Shown: positions 44,518-54,351 of the stretch, piece after piece | Numbering within the stretch: position 1 is the first letter of the stretch | Layout of the letters: the number at the start of each line of letters is the position of its first letter | Origin: Verrucomicrobiaceae bacterium | GTDB taxonomy: Bacteria; Verrucomicrobiota; Verrucomicrobiia; Verrucomicrobiales; Verrucomicrobiaceae | Direction of reading: 5' to 3' | Assembly: GCA_027486585.1 (NCBI GenBank) | Contig: JAIXOU010000058.1 | Coordinates: forward strand, 1 to 64,000 | DNA: 64,000 nt | Made by a program: the position numbers and the translations under genes | The notes under the pieces: model-generated | The model's database searches: none | What the model saw: only the letters and a program-made list of their open reading frames with translations | What the model was told of the DNA's origin: nothing

Positions 44518-46560
44518 ATGAAAGTCGGCGATCATTTGCTTCGTCAACGGGTCATGCGCTTTCTGCTCCCTCTCATTCTTCTGATTTCAACTAGCCTTGC
44601 TGCGGATCGTCCTAACGTCGTGGTGATTCTCAGCGACGACTTTGGCTGGGGCAGCGCGGGTTGCTACGGGGCTGATCCAGCTTTGGTGCAGACGCCGAAC
44701 ATTGACCGCATCGCGAAGGAAGGCCGACGTTTCACGGATGGGAACACGACCTCGTCCGTCTGTTCGCCCACGCGTTATGCGATGCTCACAGGACGCTACT
44801 GTTGGCGAACCCCGCTCATCAGCGAAGTGCTCAGCACTGTGGCACCGCTGCATATCGAGACGACGCGACTCACGATCGCGTCGATGCTCAAATCACAGGG
44901 CTACAATTGTGCCGCCGTCGGCAAATGGCATCTCGGTTACGGCACAGCAGAACGTTGCGACTTCACCAAGGAACTGAAGCCTGGGCCGCTTGAAGTCGGC
45001 TTTGACTATCACTTCGGTGTGCCGAGCAATCATGGTGACATCACCGGCGCTTATGTTGAAAATCACTGGATCTACGGCTTGAACAAGGACAGTCCGACCT
45101 CGCCGAGTCCGCCGTATGTCACAATGGGTCAGCAGAAGGGCAAGACGGTTAAAACGCTCGAGCTAAATGCGCCGAAACGCATCGACGACGAAGTCATGGC
45201 CACACTCACCGATAAGATCGTGAACTGGATCGACCAGCAGAGCGCAGAGAAGCCCTTCTTCGTCTATTTCACCCCCGTGGGCGTACACAACCCGATCACG
45301 CCGTCGAAGCAGACGGCGGGCAAAAGCAAAGGCGGACCGTTCTGCGACTTCATCAGCGATCTCGACATCAGCGTGGGTCGAGTGCTCGACGCCCTCGATA
45401 AAAAAGGTCTCGCGAAGAATACGCTGGTTCTTTTTAGCAGCGACAACGGCGGCGTGTCCAAGCCAGAGAACGCCAACCTCGTGCAAACCGATGCGCAAAA
45501 GGCTGGATTGAAGCCAACGGGACCGTTTCGCGGTGGAAAACATGATGTGTGGGAAGGCGGCTTTCGCGTGCCTTACATCGTACGCTGGCCCGGTCATGTG
45601 CCCGCAGGCACCGTGTGCGATGAAACCGTCAGCATCGTCGATACCATCGCCAGCCTTGCCGCGATCACAGGCTACAAGCTACCCAAGGCCGATGTCGCCG
45701 CTGAAGACAGCCACGATGTGTCCAAGGCTTGGCTTGGTGAAACCTATGAAGGACCGCTGCGACCCGATGTGATCGTCCATAGCGCCGATGGCAACTTTGC
45801 CATTCGCAAAGGTGCCTGGAAGTGGATCGAAGGCGTACCCGCTGACGATGTGAAACCGGCAGCGAAGAAAGCACATGCCGAGCAATTTAAGCGTCAACTC
45901 TACGACCTCAAATATGACATTGCCGAAGTCACTGATGTGTCTGCTCAGAATCCGGATGTGGTGAAGGATCTTGAAAAATTGCTCATCCGTTATCGCGATG
46001 GTGGTTACAGCCGCGAGTTGCCGCCTGCTGACGCCAAGCCGAAGCCTGCTTTCGCCGAGCTGCCACCACTCAAGAAAGCCGAACCACTCGATCTGAAAGC
46101 CTTCATCGGCAAAGGCTGGGCCGCGCGGGGTGACGCGATGTTTGGCAAGGCCAACGACAAAGGAACTGCACTGACCGGTCCGGTGAAGATGCAAAATGGA
46201 GTGATCGAATTCCAAATCCGTCTCGGCGAAGCGGATCGCCACTCGTTGCGCATCCACACCGCCGACAATGCACACAGTTTCCGTGTGGTGCTTTCACATG
46301 CCTTCATGGAGATCGCCAAGAACCCTAATAAAAGCGAAGGAGTCGACAAGACAGTGGCCTTGGCAAAAACGCGGGTGAAATTTAAAGCCAGCGACTGGCA
46401 AACAATGCGCCTCACCTTCCATGGAGACGAACTCACCGTGGAATTCGCTGGAACGACGACAAAAGCGAAGCATGCCGTTTTGGCAGAAACCAAAGATCAG
46501 CTCAACTTCATTGCCTTTGAAGGCGAAGTCGGCATCAAGCAGTGCGTGTTGGCGCAGTGA
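44518..46560 (+). CDS. Sulfatase (arylsulfatase family)
   Basis: A 680-residue exported sulfatase. The signal peptide lies at about 13-29. The metal-binding aspartates D40 and D41 are in LSDDFGWG, and the formylglycine motif is C82-S-P-T-R86, so it should be converted by a sulfatase-modifying enzyme. KWHLGYG and SSDNGGVS complete the family pattern. A C-terminal beta-sandwich (about 515-680) resembles the DUF1080/LamG-like fold and may bind polysaccharide. The ATG at 44518 has GAGG 7-8 bp upstream. Such enzymes desulfate algal or mucin polysaccharides. No modifying enzyme is in the window. Confidence 0.92.
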   Translation: MKVGDHLLRQRVMRFLLPLILLISTSLAADRPNVVVILSDDFGWGSAGCYGADPALVQTPNIDRIAKEGRRFTDGNTTSSVCSPTRYAMLTGRYCWRTPLISEVLSTVAPLHIETTRLTIASMLKSQGYNCAAVGKWHLGYGTAERCDFTKELKPGPLEVGFDYHFGVPSNHGDITGAYVENHWIYGLNKDSPTSPSPPYVTMGQQKGKTVKTLELNAPKRIDDEVMATLTDKIVNWIDQQSAEKPFFVYFTPVGVHNPITPSKQTAGKSKGGPFCDFISDLDISVGRVLDALDKKGLAKNTLVLFSSDNGGVSKPENANLVQTDAQKAGLKPTGPFRGGKHDVWEGGFRVPYIVRWPGHVPAGTVCDETVSIVDTIASLAAITGYKLPKADVAAEDSHDVSKAWLGETYEGPLRPDVIVHSADGNFAIRKGAWKWIEGVPADDVKPAAKKAHAEQFKRQLYDLKYDIAEVTDVSAQNPDVVKDLEKLLIRYRDGGYSRELPPADAKPKPAFAELPPLKKAEPLDLKAFIGKGWAARGDAMFGKANDKGTALTGPVKMQNGVIEFQIRLGEADRHSLRIHTADNAHSFRVVLSHAFMEIAKNPNKSEGVDKTVALAKTRVKFKASDWQTMRLTFHGDELTVEFAGTTTKAKHAVLAETKDQLNFIAFEGEVGIKQCVLAQ

Positions 46561-46712
46561 TACCGCACCACTTCCGGTCAATGAAGAGGCGGTAACTCAA
46601 AATGCCGCCATAAGCGCTGGATAGCTCATCTATCAATGGCTTGAATTTGCTAGATTCGGGACCGTTGAGGTCTTCTTGTGTCCCTGAAGGATTTCGCTAT
46701 AAGCTTGATTTT

Positions 46713-46739
46713 ATTATAATTTAAATATAAAATTATAAT
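46713..46739. promoter_or_regulatory. A+T-only inverted repeat in leader
   Basis: A perfect inverted repeat, ATTATAATTT (46713-46722) and AAATTATAAT (46730-46739), with a 7-base loop. It lies within about 31 consecutive A/T bases and ends 4 bp before an ATG at 46744. No Shine-Dalgarno sequence is present. It stands out against the GC-rich surroundings and may be a promoter or a translation-initiation element. Confidence 0.5.
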
Positions 46740-46743
46740 TACC

Positions 46744-49269
46744 ATGCAAAAAATCACGGCTATCCTGCTGATCGTCGCCTGCCTTTGTGACCCTATCAGG
46801 GCTGAAAAGGCCGCCGATGAATCTTCCGCTATTGGAGAGTCCTTTTCGGCAAAGGATATCGCCCCAGTAGGACTGGCTTGGTCTCGTTTGGTAGCGTCCA
46901 GGGTATCCGTTTTGCCAGAGGAAATCCGTCATGGTCTGCTCGACATCGTGGCGGATGCAGAGGGTAGGATCTGGGCAGCTCAGAAGCAGGGTGCTGAACT
47001 TCAAGTACTGGAAAACGCCAATTGGAGGTCAGTGAAACCGAAGGGCCTTCCAGCCAACTTGATTGCCAAGGCCATCACGAAGCTTAAAGATGGATCCATC
47101 GCCTGCCTTTGGAAGGACACCTCTGCTCCGAAGCTCTATCAAGTGAGCTGGCATACCGGTGCCAAAAACACACTGCCGGTCAAAGTGGAGATGGAGCTGC
47201 GGGAACCGCGTCTTTTGCCGCTGGAGGATGACGGCCTGCTCATCACTCACGAGGGCCGTGAGGTGCTGCGCATCAGCAAAGACGGTGCTGACACCGAGAC
47301 GCTGGTGCTGCCGGAGCGCCTGCTAGTGTCGCCCGATAGCAAGCCGGGTAGCTCGAATGATGCTGAATATGCCATGCTCCATGCCGTCGAGCATGAAGGG
47401 GCTCTCTGGTTTTGGAATCCAGCCCTGCGGGAGCCTGTCCACCGCTGGAGGCTCCGCGGACTGGTTAAATGCAAAGGGTCTTCATTTAGCTTGGTTGATC
47501 TCAAAATGCCGGACAAATACCGGGCCATCTCGGCCGTCGCTCCGCGTGAAGGAAAGCTGACCATCGCCGTGGCCGGACTATTGGTCATGGACTACATCGA
47601 AGGGCGGGAAGATCAAACTGGCTTCAGCGGCCACGAGGACCTGCAATTCATCGAGCAATTTTTTAAAGCAGGGGATACCTGGCACTTCCTCAGCGTTCCA
47701 AGACCGGATTTGGTGGAGATCGAGCCTTCCGGCGGCATCAATAACCAGCTCATGGTCAAACAGGAGCGCTACTACGATCCTGAAAAGCAGACGAGTGTGC
47801 TGGTGGCCATGGTGAAGAACCAGGACGGCGGCATCATTCTACGTCGAAGGACCGTGAAGCTGGACTCCGAGCCCTTCTTTGGCTGGTCGGACAGGCCGGT
47901 TCTGGCCACTGCCGATGGCTTCTGGTGCGGCACACGCGATGGGGCGATGTTTTTCCCCACCGAGTCCAAGGCGGAGCCGATCGTGCTGAGTGGACGTCAG
48001 GTGGTCAGAATTATCCAGGTGGATGAAAATCACATGCTCATGCTTTCAGAAAATGGAGACGCTACGTTGATGCCGTTAAAGGCAGTGAAAGAAGAAAGCA
48101 GCACCGTGGCACGCATCGAAAAGATGAAGACAGGATCCTTCCTCGTCGATGATGGCGCAGGCCGCGTGTTAGGCCGCCTGCCTGATGGCAGCTTTTGTCG
48201 CTGGGATCAGGACGGCACTCGGCAGCCCCTGGCGGTGACGGAAAACGTGCTGGCTCTGCGGACCAACATACTAGCAAACGACGGTGCTGGGCAGACCTGG
48301 CTTTGGCCTCGGGAAGGCGGCCCAGCCGCCGTGCTCGATCAGACCAGTGGCAATTGGGAGGTCTTCCAAGATCCACGGAAAGCTCTGGAAACACGAATGC
48401 GCGCCGGATCGAAGCTGCAAATCCACGACTGGCCTGGCTACGCCCCCTTTGCCTCTGCCGCCAAGCCAAAGCAGATCGCCTTCCTGCGCATGGATGGCTC
48501 ACTGCACTTGTTTGATGGTGGCCAGTGGCAGAGCTGGCAGGCGGATCAGATCGGTGGCGCAGATGCAAAAGCCACCGGTGGCCCCTTCTTTAACTCGAAA
48601 GGCCTCCTCACCCTGTCCCTCGGCTTCATGGACCATCAGCTCACGGATGGAAAACGCTGGGAGGAGATCGGAAGCAGCGACATTGAAAATCTACGGCTCA
48701 ACAACACCGATGATCCTCAACCACCGGAGGTCTGCCCAGTGGAGCCGCACCGGGTCACCTGCACCGCCTATGACCGGCACGGCGTCTGCTGGATGCGGGA
48801 CTACGATAGTCGGCTGTGGAAATGCTTTCAAGGCGCGGCGGCCGTGTTCCTGGAGCCAGGCAGCGCCGATGATCCCCTGCACGGCGAAAGCTGCCGAATC
48901 TATGAGGCCCAGGTCACAGACTCTGGGCATGCCTTTCTTCGCATCGGCTTGAGCTGGGACAATGACGAGGATTATCTCTGCGTGCGCCCTCGGTTTCCCG
49001 TGCCGGTCAGCGAGGCCAAGCTGGCACAGGTCAGTGCCGACACGGCCACGATCAGTCTAGGAAAAGCGGAATGGCATGTCTGGCGTGTGGACGGAGGGAA
49101 ATGGTCCTTAGCCACCAAGGAACGCGAAGCCGTGCTGGCTGGCCTCGATCCCGGCCAACACGAAATCGAAGTGCTCGCCCTGAACGCAGAAATCACACCT
49201 GCACCCAAGTCAGCCAAGCTGCTCTGCAAGATCTCGAAGACCGCTCCCCAGAACTCAAAAAATCAATAA
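46744..49269 (+). CDS. Large secreted beta-propeller-like protein
   Basis: An 841-residue exported protein with signal peptide (QKITAILLIVACLCDPIRA). Most of the chain is built of propeller-like blades with strands such as IVADAEGRIWAAQKQGAELQV, ADGFWCGTRDGAMFFP and RHGVCWMRDYDSRLWK, the style of two-component-regulator propellers. A fibronectin/Ig-like end (about 750-835, WHVWRVDGGKWSLATKE) resembles the Y_Y_Y domain that follows such propellers. No kinase part is attached. It could be a free sensor or binding protein; this is inference. Its leader is an unusual A+T-only inverted repeat. Confidence 0.65.
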   Translation: MQKITAILLIVACLCDPIRAEKAADESSAIGESFSAKDIAPVGLAWSRLVASRVSVLPEEIRHGLLDIVADAEGRIWAAQKQGAELQVLENANWRSVKPKGLPANLIAKAITKLKDGSIACLWKDTSAPKLYQVSWHTGAKNTLPVKVEMELREPRLLPLEDDGLLITHEGREVLRISKDGADTETLVLPERLLVSPDSKPGSSNDAEYAMLHAVEHEGALWFWNPALREPVHRWRLRGLVKCKGSSFSLVDLKMPDKYRAISAVAPREGKLTIAVAGLLVMDYIEGREDQTGFSGHEDLQFIEQFFKAGDTWHFLSVPRPDLVEIEPSGGINNQLMVKQERYYDPEKQTSVLVAMVKNQDGGIILRRRTVKLDSEPFFGWSDRPVLATADGFWCGTRDGAMFFPTESKAEPIVLSGRQVVRIIQVDENHMLMLSENGDATLMPLKAVKEESSTVARIEKMKTGSFLVDDGAGRVLGRLPDGSFCRWDQDGTRQPLAVTENVLALRTNILANDGAGQTWLWPREGGPAAVLDQTSGNWEVFQDPRKALETRMRAGSKLQIHDWPGYAPFASAAKPKQIAFLRMDGSLHLFDGGQWQSWQADQIGGADAKATGGPFFNSKGLLTLSLGFMDHQLTDGKRWEEIGSSDIENLRLNNTDDPQPPEVCPVEPHRVTCTAYDRHGVCWMRDYDSRLWKCFQGAAAVFLEPGSADDPLHGESCRIYEAQVTDSGHAFLRIGLSWDNDEDYLCVRPRFPVPVSEAKLAQVSADTATISLGKAEWHVWRVDGGKWSLATKEREAVLAGLDPGQHEIEVLALNAEITPAPKSAKLLCKISKTAPQNSKNQ

Positions 49270-49333
49270 GGTGCCATTCATTTTCTGGGTGCATCCTGCC
49301 TCAATACTTAATTTCATTTCCGGATTTAGACTA

Positions 49334-49807
49334 ATGAATCGCTTATTACTCCAATCAGTTGCTTTGATCGCGCTGATACTGATGATTCCATCGTGCATTG
49401 TACCATATCCACGTGTCACCCTGAGATCTCCAATGTTGATTGGTCGCGTCGTCGATTCCAAAAACGGAGCACCCGTATCAAACGCCATTATCTCAGGTGC
49501 GCAAGCCTACATGGAGATATCCATGAATCCGGAGAACCAGCGGTGCAAACACAAGTCAGTCAAGCCAGCAACCTTCACCAAAGCCGACGGTACATTCCAG
49601 CTGCCCAAGACACACAACTTTCTACTGACCAAGACGTTCTTTGCCCCTTGCAGTGGCTCAATAGGAGATGAATCGGGGGAATCAATACAGTTGTTTATGG
49701 TGAGTGCGGAAGGGTATGCCCCGTTGGTTTTCGAAACTCCTGAACATCAAAAACAGAGTTTCGAGGCTGGTGACCTGAAACTAGAGGCCGCTCGTCTTTC
49801 TCGCTGA
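49334..49807 (+). CDS. Lipoprotein with carboxypeptidase-regulatory-like domain
   Basis: A 157-residue protein. The signal ends in a lipobox, MIPSC. The rest has the pattern of a carboxypeptidase regulatory-like (transthyretin-like) domain: GRVVDSKNGAPVSNAIISG, then TKADGTFQLP and YAPLVFETP. It probably sits on a membrane facing the periplasm. Its partner is unknown. The ATG at 49334 precedes the signal peptide; a longer frame adds no signal. Confidence 0.7.
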   Translation: MNRLLLQSVALIALILMIPSCIVPYPRVTLRSPMLIGRVVDSKNGAPVSNAIISGAQAYMEISMNPENQRCKHKSVKPATFTKADGTFQLPKTHNFLLTKTFFAPCSGSIGDESGESIQLFMVSAEGYAPLVFETPEHQKQSFEAGDLKLEAARLSR

Positions 49808-50011
49808 GCTTCAGTATCAGATCGCAACCATCCGGTGTCTTTTCATAGTGCGTTTCGGCGAAAGTGGTGTCGCCGATGCCTTCAGTGCATCTCCGTCACA
49901 GCAGTGCCAAACGCTGCGGCGACTTTCAAGGCTTGGGCTTTAGCAAGCTTTCGCCAAACATTCCCGATCTGAGGTTTGACGTGCTCGATGGGCTGCGGAA
50001 GATCGCGGGCC

Positions 50012-50767
50012 ATGAAACTCACTACTTGGAACGTCAATGGCATCCGTGCCTCGCTGAAAAAAGGTCTGCACGAATACCTGCTGAGCTGTGATGCCGACGT
50101 GATCTGTCTGCAAGAAACGAAGGCCATGCAGGAGCAGGTGGATTTGTCGTTTTTCACGGGTTATCAGGCGGTCTGGAATAGCGCGGTGAAGAAGGGTTAC
50201 TCGGGCACATGCATTCTAAGCCGAGTCCCCTGGATCAGCCATGATCTGGGCATGAATCACGCGGATCATGACAATGAAGGTCGTGTGATCACGACGGAGT
50301 TTCCCGACTTTTATGTCGTGACAGTTTACACGCCGAATGCGCAGGGTGAACTGGCGCGTCTGCCCTACCGTTTGCAGTGGGATGCGGCTTTCCGCCAATT
50401 CATCAAAAAGCTGGAGCTAAAAAAGCCAGTGCTGGTCTGTGGTGACCTCAATGTGGCCCATCAAGAGATTGATCTAGCCAACCCTAAGTCCAATCGTATG
50501 AATCCCGGCTTTAGCGATGAGGAGCGCTCCAGTTTTACTCAGCATCTGGAGGCAGGCTTTCTGGATGTCTTTCGCGAACTGGATCCCACACCGCATCATT
50601 ACACTTGGTGGACGCAGCGCACGCCAGACGCACGGGCTAAGAACATCGGATGGCGTCTGGATTACTGGCTGGCCTCAGCGTCTCTGCGTCCAGCGCTGAA
50701 AAGCTGCACCATTCGTGATGACGTTCATGGATCAGATCATTGTCCCGTTGAACTAGTGGTGGGTTAA
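50012..50767 (+). CDS. xth: Exodeoxyribonuclease III
   Basis: A 251-residue AP endonuclease/3'-5' exonuclease of the ExoIII family for base-excision repair. Motifs are WNVNGIRAS (N in the active site), CLQETKA (catalytic glutamate and metal), GDLNVAH (aspartate and asparagine), and the final SDHCPVE with the catalytic histidine. I use the ATG at 50012 because the conserved KLTTWNVNG begins there. Its stop overlaps that of the convergent FAD oxidoreductase gene by 3 bp. Confidence 0.94.
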   Translation: MKLTTWNVNGIRASLKKGLHEYLLSCDADVICLQETKAMQEQVDLSFFTGYQAVWNSAVKKGYSGTCILSRVPWISHDLGMNHADHDNEGRVITTEFPDFYVVTVYTPNAQGELARLPYRLQWDAAFRQFIKKLELKKPVLVCGDLNVAHQEIDLANPKSNRMNPGFSDEERSSFTQHLEAGFLDVFRELDPTPHHYTWWTQRTPDARAKNIGWRLDYWLASASLRPALKSCTIRDDVHGSDHCPVELVVG

Positions 50768-51804
50768 AAATTCCCTGCTAGGTCCAGTTCCGATTCAATC
50801 GGTTTCCCATCTAATAAGTGCTCCACAAGCTGTCGCGACAGCCAGGGAGCGCGCAGCACGCCTTTGGATCCAAGGCCATTCATGAAGGCGATGTTGGGTC
50901 GCGCAGGATGCCGACCTATGAGTGCCTGCCGATGCTGGATGATGGGCCTGACTCCTGTTTGTGAGCCAGTGATTTCATAGGGGTGCTTCAGCAGCGCCTG
51001 CAATTTCGTTTCCAAGCCTGCTACAGCTGCAGGAGAGGGGTGATGCGGATGATCAAAGTTGAACTCATAAGTCGGTCCGACCCGCAGTGTGCCATCGCCA
51101 CGAGGCAGCAGCCAGCAGCCGCGATTGATGATGCGCGTCTCGCCACCAGTGTCTGCTTTGACTTTTAAAACGGTGCCACGACCACTGCGAAAAGGCAGCC
51201 AATCAAACCAAGGGTGTTTGGCTGCTTCCCAGCCAATACAGAAAATGGCGTGGGTATAAATTTGGCCATTCCATTGAATGGGGCCGCTGGATTCAGAGAA
51301 AGGAAACTCAGCTTGTTGCCAACAACCTAGAGTCTGAAAATAGCGCTGACTGGCGGCTAAAAACGCTGCTGTGTCCAACCAGGCACCGCGCTGTTCAAAA
51401 CCGCCGTAAGGATTGGTAAAGATGGACTCATCCACTAGCGGTAGGCTTGATGCCTCATTCAGATAGGGCTGCACCTCTGGCTGCTGCTGCCGCTTCTGCC
51501 ATTGCTCGACGGCCTTATCATCCAGCAAGAGACTCACGATGGCTGTCTCATGATAAAATCGACGCCCCAATTCCTGCTCCAGCTGCTGATAAAACGTGGC
51601 GGCTTCTGGATAAAGCGTTGCGATTCGCCAGTTCAAAACCAGCCGCATCCCAGTGATGGGCGTGATCAATCCCGCGGCTACTTTGGAAGATGTCTGTGGC
51701 TCATCACGATCCACGATCATGAACGGCACGCCACGCTCATGCAGTCGCCAGGCCAGCGACGTTCCAGCTAGCCCGCCACCAATGATGAGTAGGCGCGGAG
51801 TCAT
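50764..51804 (-). CDS. FAD-dependent oxidoreductase (DAO family)
   Basis: A 346-residue flavoprotein of the D-amino acid oxidase/glycine oxidase superfamily. The FAD-binding motif LLIIGGGLAGTSLAWRL is at 4-20, with the second Rossmann acid in IVDRDE. The C-terminal part has the FAD contacts GVRPIIQHRQALIG and NIAFMNGLGSKG. Relatives include MnmC-like and thiamine-pathway oxidases. The substrate is not clear. It overlaps the upstream esterase gene by 4 bp (ATGA). Confidence 0.88.
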   Translation of the reverse strand: MTPRLLIIGGGLAGTSLAWRLHERGVPFMIVDRDEPQTSSKVAAGLITPITGMRLVLNWRIATLYPEAATFYQQLEQELGRRFYHETAIVSLLLDDKAVEQWQKRQQQPEVQPYLNEASSLPLVDESIFTNPYGGFEQRGAWLDTAAFLAASQRYFQTLGCWQQAEFPFSESSGPIQWNGQIYTHAIFCIGWEAAKHPWFDWLPFRSGRGTVLKVKADTGGETRIINRGCWLLPRGDGTLRVGPTYEFNFDHPHHPSPAAVAGLETKLQALLKHPYEITGSQTGVRPIIQHRQALIGRHPARPNIAFMNGLGSKGVLRAPWLSRQLVEHLLDGKPIESELDLAGNF

Positions 51805-52730
51805 TTCACAAGCACCGGTCCTTGCTGCACATCGCCTGGTTTGCCTTGCAGATGATGATCAAAAAAGGTCTGCATTTTACTGACCAAATCAGGCGAGAAA
51901 AACACATGCAGTGCCCCTTCACCCGTGAGTAGAGTGCTGGAGACACCTGACTTGTCCAATGCGGCATCAAATTCTTCTGCCTGAGATAGCGGCACCAACT
52001 TGTCAGCCGTGCCATGGATGTGCAAAAACGGCGGATCATCGTGGCTCACATAAGTGATCGGTGAGGCGGCCTTGGCCTCTTCCAAATGCTGGCTCATAGG
52101 CCCACCGAAAAGTTTAGTGATGGCTGTACCAGATTTCTCTGAGTCGATAATGCTGCCCTTGCCTGGAAAGCTCAGGAAGTTCGCGGGACCACAGAAATTA
52201 GCCACACAGGCAATCTTGGGTAAAGTGCCCGCAATGCCGACATTGCCATCCAGCTCGCTCACGCCGCCACTGGTGCCGAGCAGACTCACGAGTTGGCCGC
52301 CTGCTGAGATGCCAAACAGACCGATTTTTTCGGCATCAAATCCGTGATCCTTAGCGTGTGCCTTGAGCCAACGCATAGCTGCTTTCACATCATGAATCTG
52401 CGCCGGCCACTTGGCCTCATTCGTGAGTCGATAACCGATGGATGCGCCTGCATAACCTTTTTGAATGAAGTGCAGCAGCACTCCTGGTTCGTTTTTGCTG
52501 CCGCCTTCCCAGCCGCCGCCATGAATGTAAACGATGAGGGGTAGCGGCTTTTCCGAAGGCTTTTCAGGCAAATACAGATCCAGCTTTTGGCGTGGATTAT
52601 TCTGGCCAGCGTAGTCGAGATCTCGCAGCGCTAAAAATCCCGGCGGCGGAGGCGGCGCGGCAGTGGTCATCACTGGGGCACAAAGGACTGCAATGAGGGG
52701 AAGAAGGTATGGGAAAAGTCGCGCATTCAT
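51801..52730 (-). CDS. Alpha/beta hydrolase (esterase/lipase), exported
   Basis: A 309-residue protein with a signal peptide (FPYLLPLIAVLCAPVMTTA). It has the hormone-sensitive-lipase-like oxyanion motif HGGGW, the nucleophile elbow GISAGG, and the later catalytic Asp (HGTADKLVP) and His (ALHVFF). The fold and length fit acetyl-xylan or pectin deacetylase-like esterases. The start is the ATG at 52730, where the signal peptide begins. It is coupled to the FAD oxidoreductase gene. The substrate is probably a plant or algal polysaccharide ester; this is inference. Confidence 0.86.
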   Translation of the reverse strand: MNARLFPYLLPLIAVLCAPVMTTAAPPPPPGFLALRDLDYAGQNNPRQKLDLYLPEKPSEKPLPLIVYIHGGGWEGGSKNEPGVLLHFIQKGYAGASIGYRLTNEAKWPAQIHDVKAAMRWLKAHAKDHGFDAEKIGLFGISAGGQLVSLLGTSGGVSELDGNVGIAGTLPKIACVANFCGPANFLSFPGKGSIIDSEKSGTAITKLFGGPMSQHLEEAKAASPITYVSHDDPPFLHIHGTADKLVPLSQAEEFDAALDKSGVSSTLLTGEGALHVFFSPDLVSKMQTFFDHHLQGKPGDVQQGPVLVK

Positions 52731-52787
52731 GCTGTACTGATGCTGCGTTGAAAAACTGTGATTGCTAACCAAAATCTTTTCCTCTTC

Positions 52788-53579
52788 ATGAAATCCCTCA
52801 TTTTCCTAGCGCTCTCCCTCAGCCTTCAAGCTGCGGAATTACCCATCACGATAGCGCTGACAGGTGAAATCGGTAAGTATTCCGTCGAAGATTGGAAAAA
52901 GGATTGGCCGGGCTGTGAGTTCGAAGACGGCATCAAGGAAGGCCATGTTTCACTCAAAGAACGAGACGGTGTGAAGTGCCTGCGAGTGAACTATGCCGTG
53001 GGTGGTATCGGCCCAGAAAAAGGCGGCGCCGGCTGGCGTTGGCCGATCGGAAATCATGAGTCTGCGGAGCTACACTATACGCTGCAATTCAGCAAAGACT
53101 TCGACTTTGTTAAAGGCGGCAAACTCCCTGGCTTTTGTGGAGGTCCCGAGAATGTCAGTGGCGGTCGCCCAGCCGATGGCAGCAATGGTTTCTCTGCCCG
53201 ACTGATGTGGCGAAAAGACGGCCGAGGTGAGGCCTATGTGTATCACAAAAACCAACCCGAAAAATACGGTGAGAGCTTTGCCTTCCCCGAAGACTTTCGT
53301 TTCCCCATCGGTAAACCAGTTCAAGTGCGGCTGGCAGTCCACATGAATGCCAGTGGAAAGCGCGACGGCATCTTGCGTGTGTGGATCACGCTTCCGAATG
53401 AGAAAGAACGACTAGTCGTCGATCAATCAAACCTGGAGTGGCGGAGTGCGGCTACCTTTGGCGTGGATAGCCTGTATTTCGAAAGTTTCCACGGCGGCAA
53501 TGACTCCTCTTGGGCTCCTACCAGACCCTGTTTTGCTGAGTTCAGCCAACTCAAGGTCGTGAAATCTTCTGGAAAGTAA
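52788..53579 (+). CDS. Polysaccharide lyase 14-like protein
   Basis: A 263-residue exported protein with signal peptide (SLIFLALSLSLQA). The sequence has the jelly-roll pattern of the polysaccharide lyase family 14 domain: LHYTLQFSKDFDFVKGGKLPG, then GFSARLMWRKDG and YVYHKNQPEKYG, and a late DSLYFESFHGG. Enzymes of the family cleave alginate or glucuronan by beta-elimination. The match is by pattern; catalytic residues cannot be assigned with certainty. It is divergent from the esterase gene, with the sulfatase some 6 kb away. Confidence 0.75.
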   Translation: MKSLIFLALSLSLQAAELPITIALTGEIGKYSVEDWKKDWPGCEFEDGIKEGHVSLKERDGVKCLRVNYAVGGIGPEKGGAGWRWPIGNHESAELHYTLQFSKDFDFVKGGKLPGFCGGPENVSGGRPADGSNGFSARLMWRKDGRGEAYVYHKNQPEKYGESFAFPEDFRFPIGKPVQVRLAVHMNASGKRDGILRVWITLPNEKERLVVDQSNLEWRSAATFGVDSLYFESFHGGNDSSWAPTRPCFAEFSQLKVVKSSGK

Positions 53580-53589
53580 AATCGTGAGC

Positions 53590-54351
53590 TCACAGACCCG
53601 TCGGGTGGTCCACAAACGTCCAAGGCAGAGCGTATTGAGTCTGAAGGTGCTGAGCCAGCGCCTTCACCCCAAAGGTCTCTGTCGCATAGTGCCCGCCATA
53701 GAGCACATTGATGCCAAGTTCTTCAGCCAAAGTGTAGCTCCAGTGTGGGCCCTCGCCCGTGATGAAGGTGTCCACACCTGCCTTTGCAGCCGCCGCCACC
53801 TCGGAGCCTGAGCCACCGGAGGAGATGCCAATCTTCCGCGTGAGCTTTGGACCGCCAGCACAGACATGAACGCGGCCACCGTCCAAAGCAGTGGTGAAGC
53901 GGGAAATGATCTCTTCGAGTGGCAGCTCAGCCTCGCACGTCACACCGACAGACAGTCCTTTGTAATCCAAAAAACCGCCACTCGGCGTGAGCTGCATCGC
54001 GCGGGCAATGCAAGCGTTGTTCCCCAGAGTCGCATGGACATCCAGCGGCAGATGAGCGCTATAGATGGCCAGATTGTTTTCCAGGGCCAAACTCATGCGT
54101 TCAAAGGCGGCGCCGGTCCAAGGCTGGAGTCCACTCCAAAACATACCATGATGCACAATTAAGAGGTCTGCCCCAGCCGCGATAGCCTTTTTGACCACCG
54201 GTAAAGTCGCATCCACTGCAGCAGCCACACGCGTGACTTTGCCAGAGCGATTCTCAAGCTGCAGTCCATTGACCGCATTCGAGTAGTCCGGCAGGTCTGG
54301 AATCCGTAGCGTGCTGTTGAGGTGGGCAGTGAGTTCAGCGAGAGAGATCAT
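53590..54351 (-). CDS. Nif3-like dinuclear metal center protein
   Basis: A 253-residue Nif3/YbgI (DUF34) protein, normally a hexameric ring with two metal ions per subunit. Family marks are NGLQLEN, the HHGMFW metal site, the SAHLPLD segment and the C-terminal GHYATE. It has been linked to GTP cyclohydrolase-like chemistry, but the physiological role is unsettled. It converges on the lyase gene with 10 bp between, and follows pdhA by 86 bp on the same strand. Confidence 0.92.
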   Translation of the reverse strand: MISLAELTAHLNSTLRIPDLPDYSNAVNGLQLENRSGKVTRVAAAVDATLPVVKKAIAAGADLLIVHHGMFWSGLQPWTGAAFERMSLALENNLAIYSAHLPLDVHATLGNNACIARAMQLTPSGGFLDYKGLSVGVTCEAELPLEEIISRFTTALDGGRVHVCAGGPKLTRKIGISSGGSGSEVAAAAKAGVDTFITGEGPHWSYTLAEELGINVLYGGHYATETFGVKALAQHLQTQYALPWTFVDHPTGL

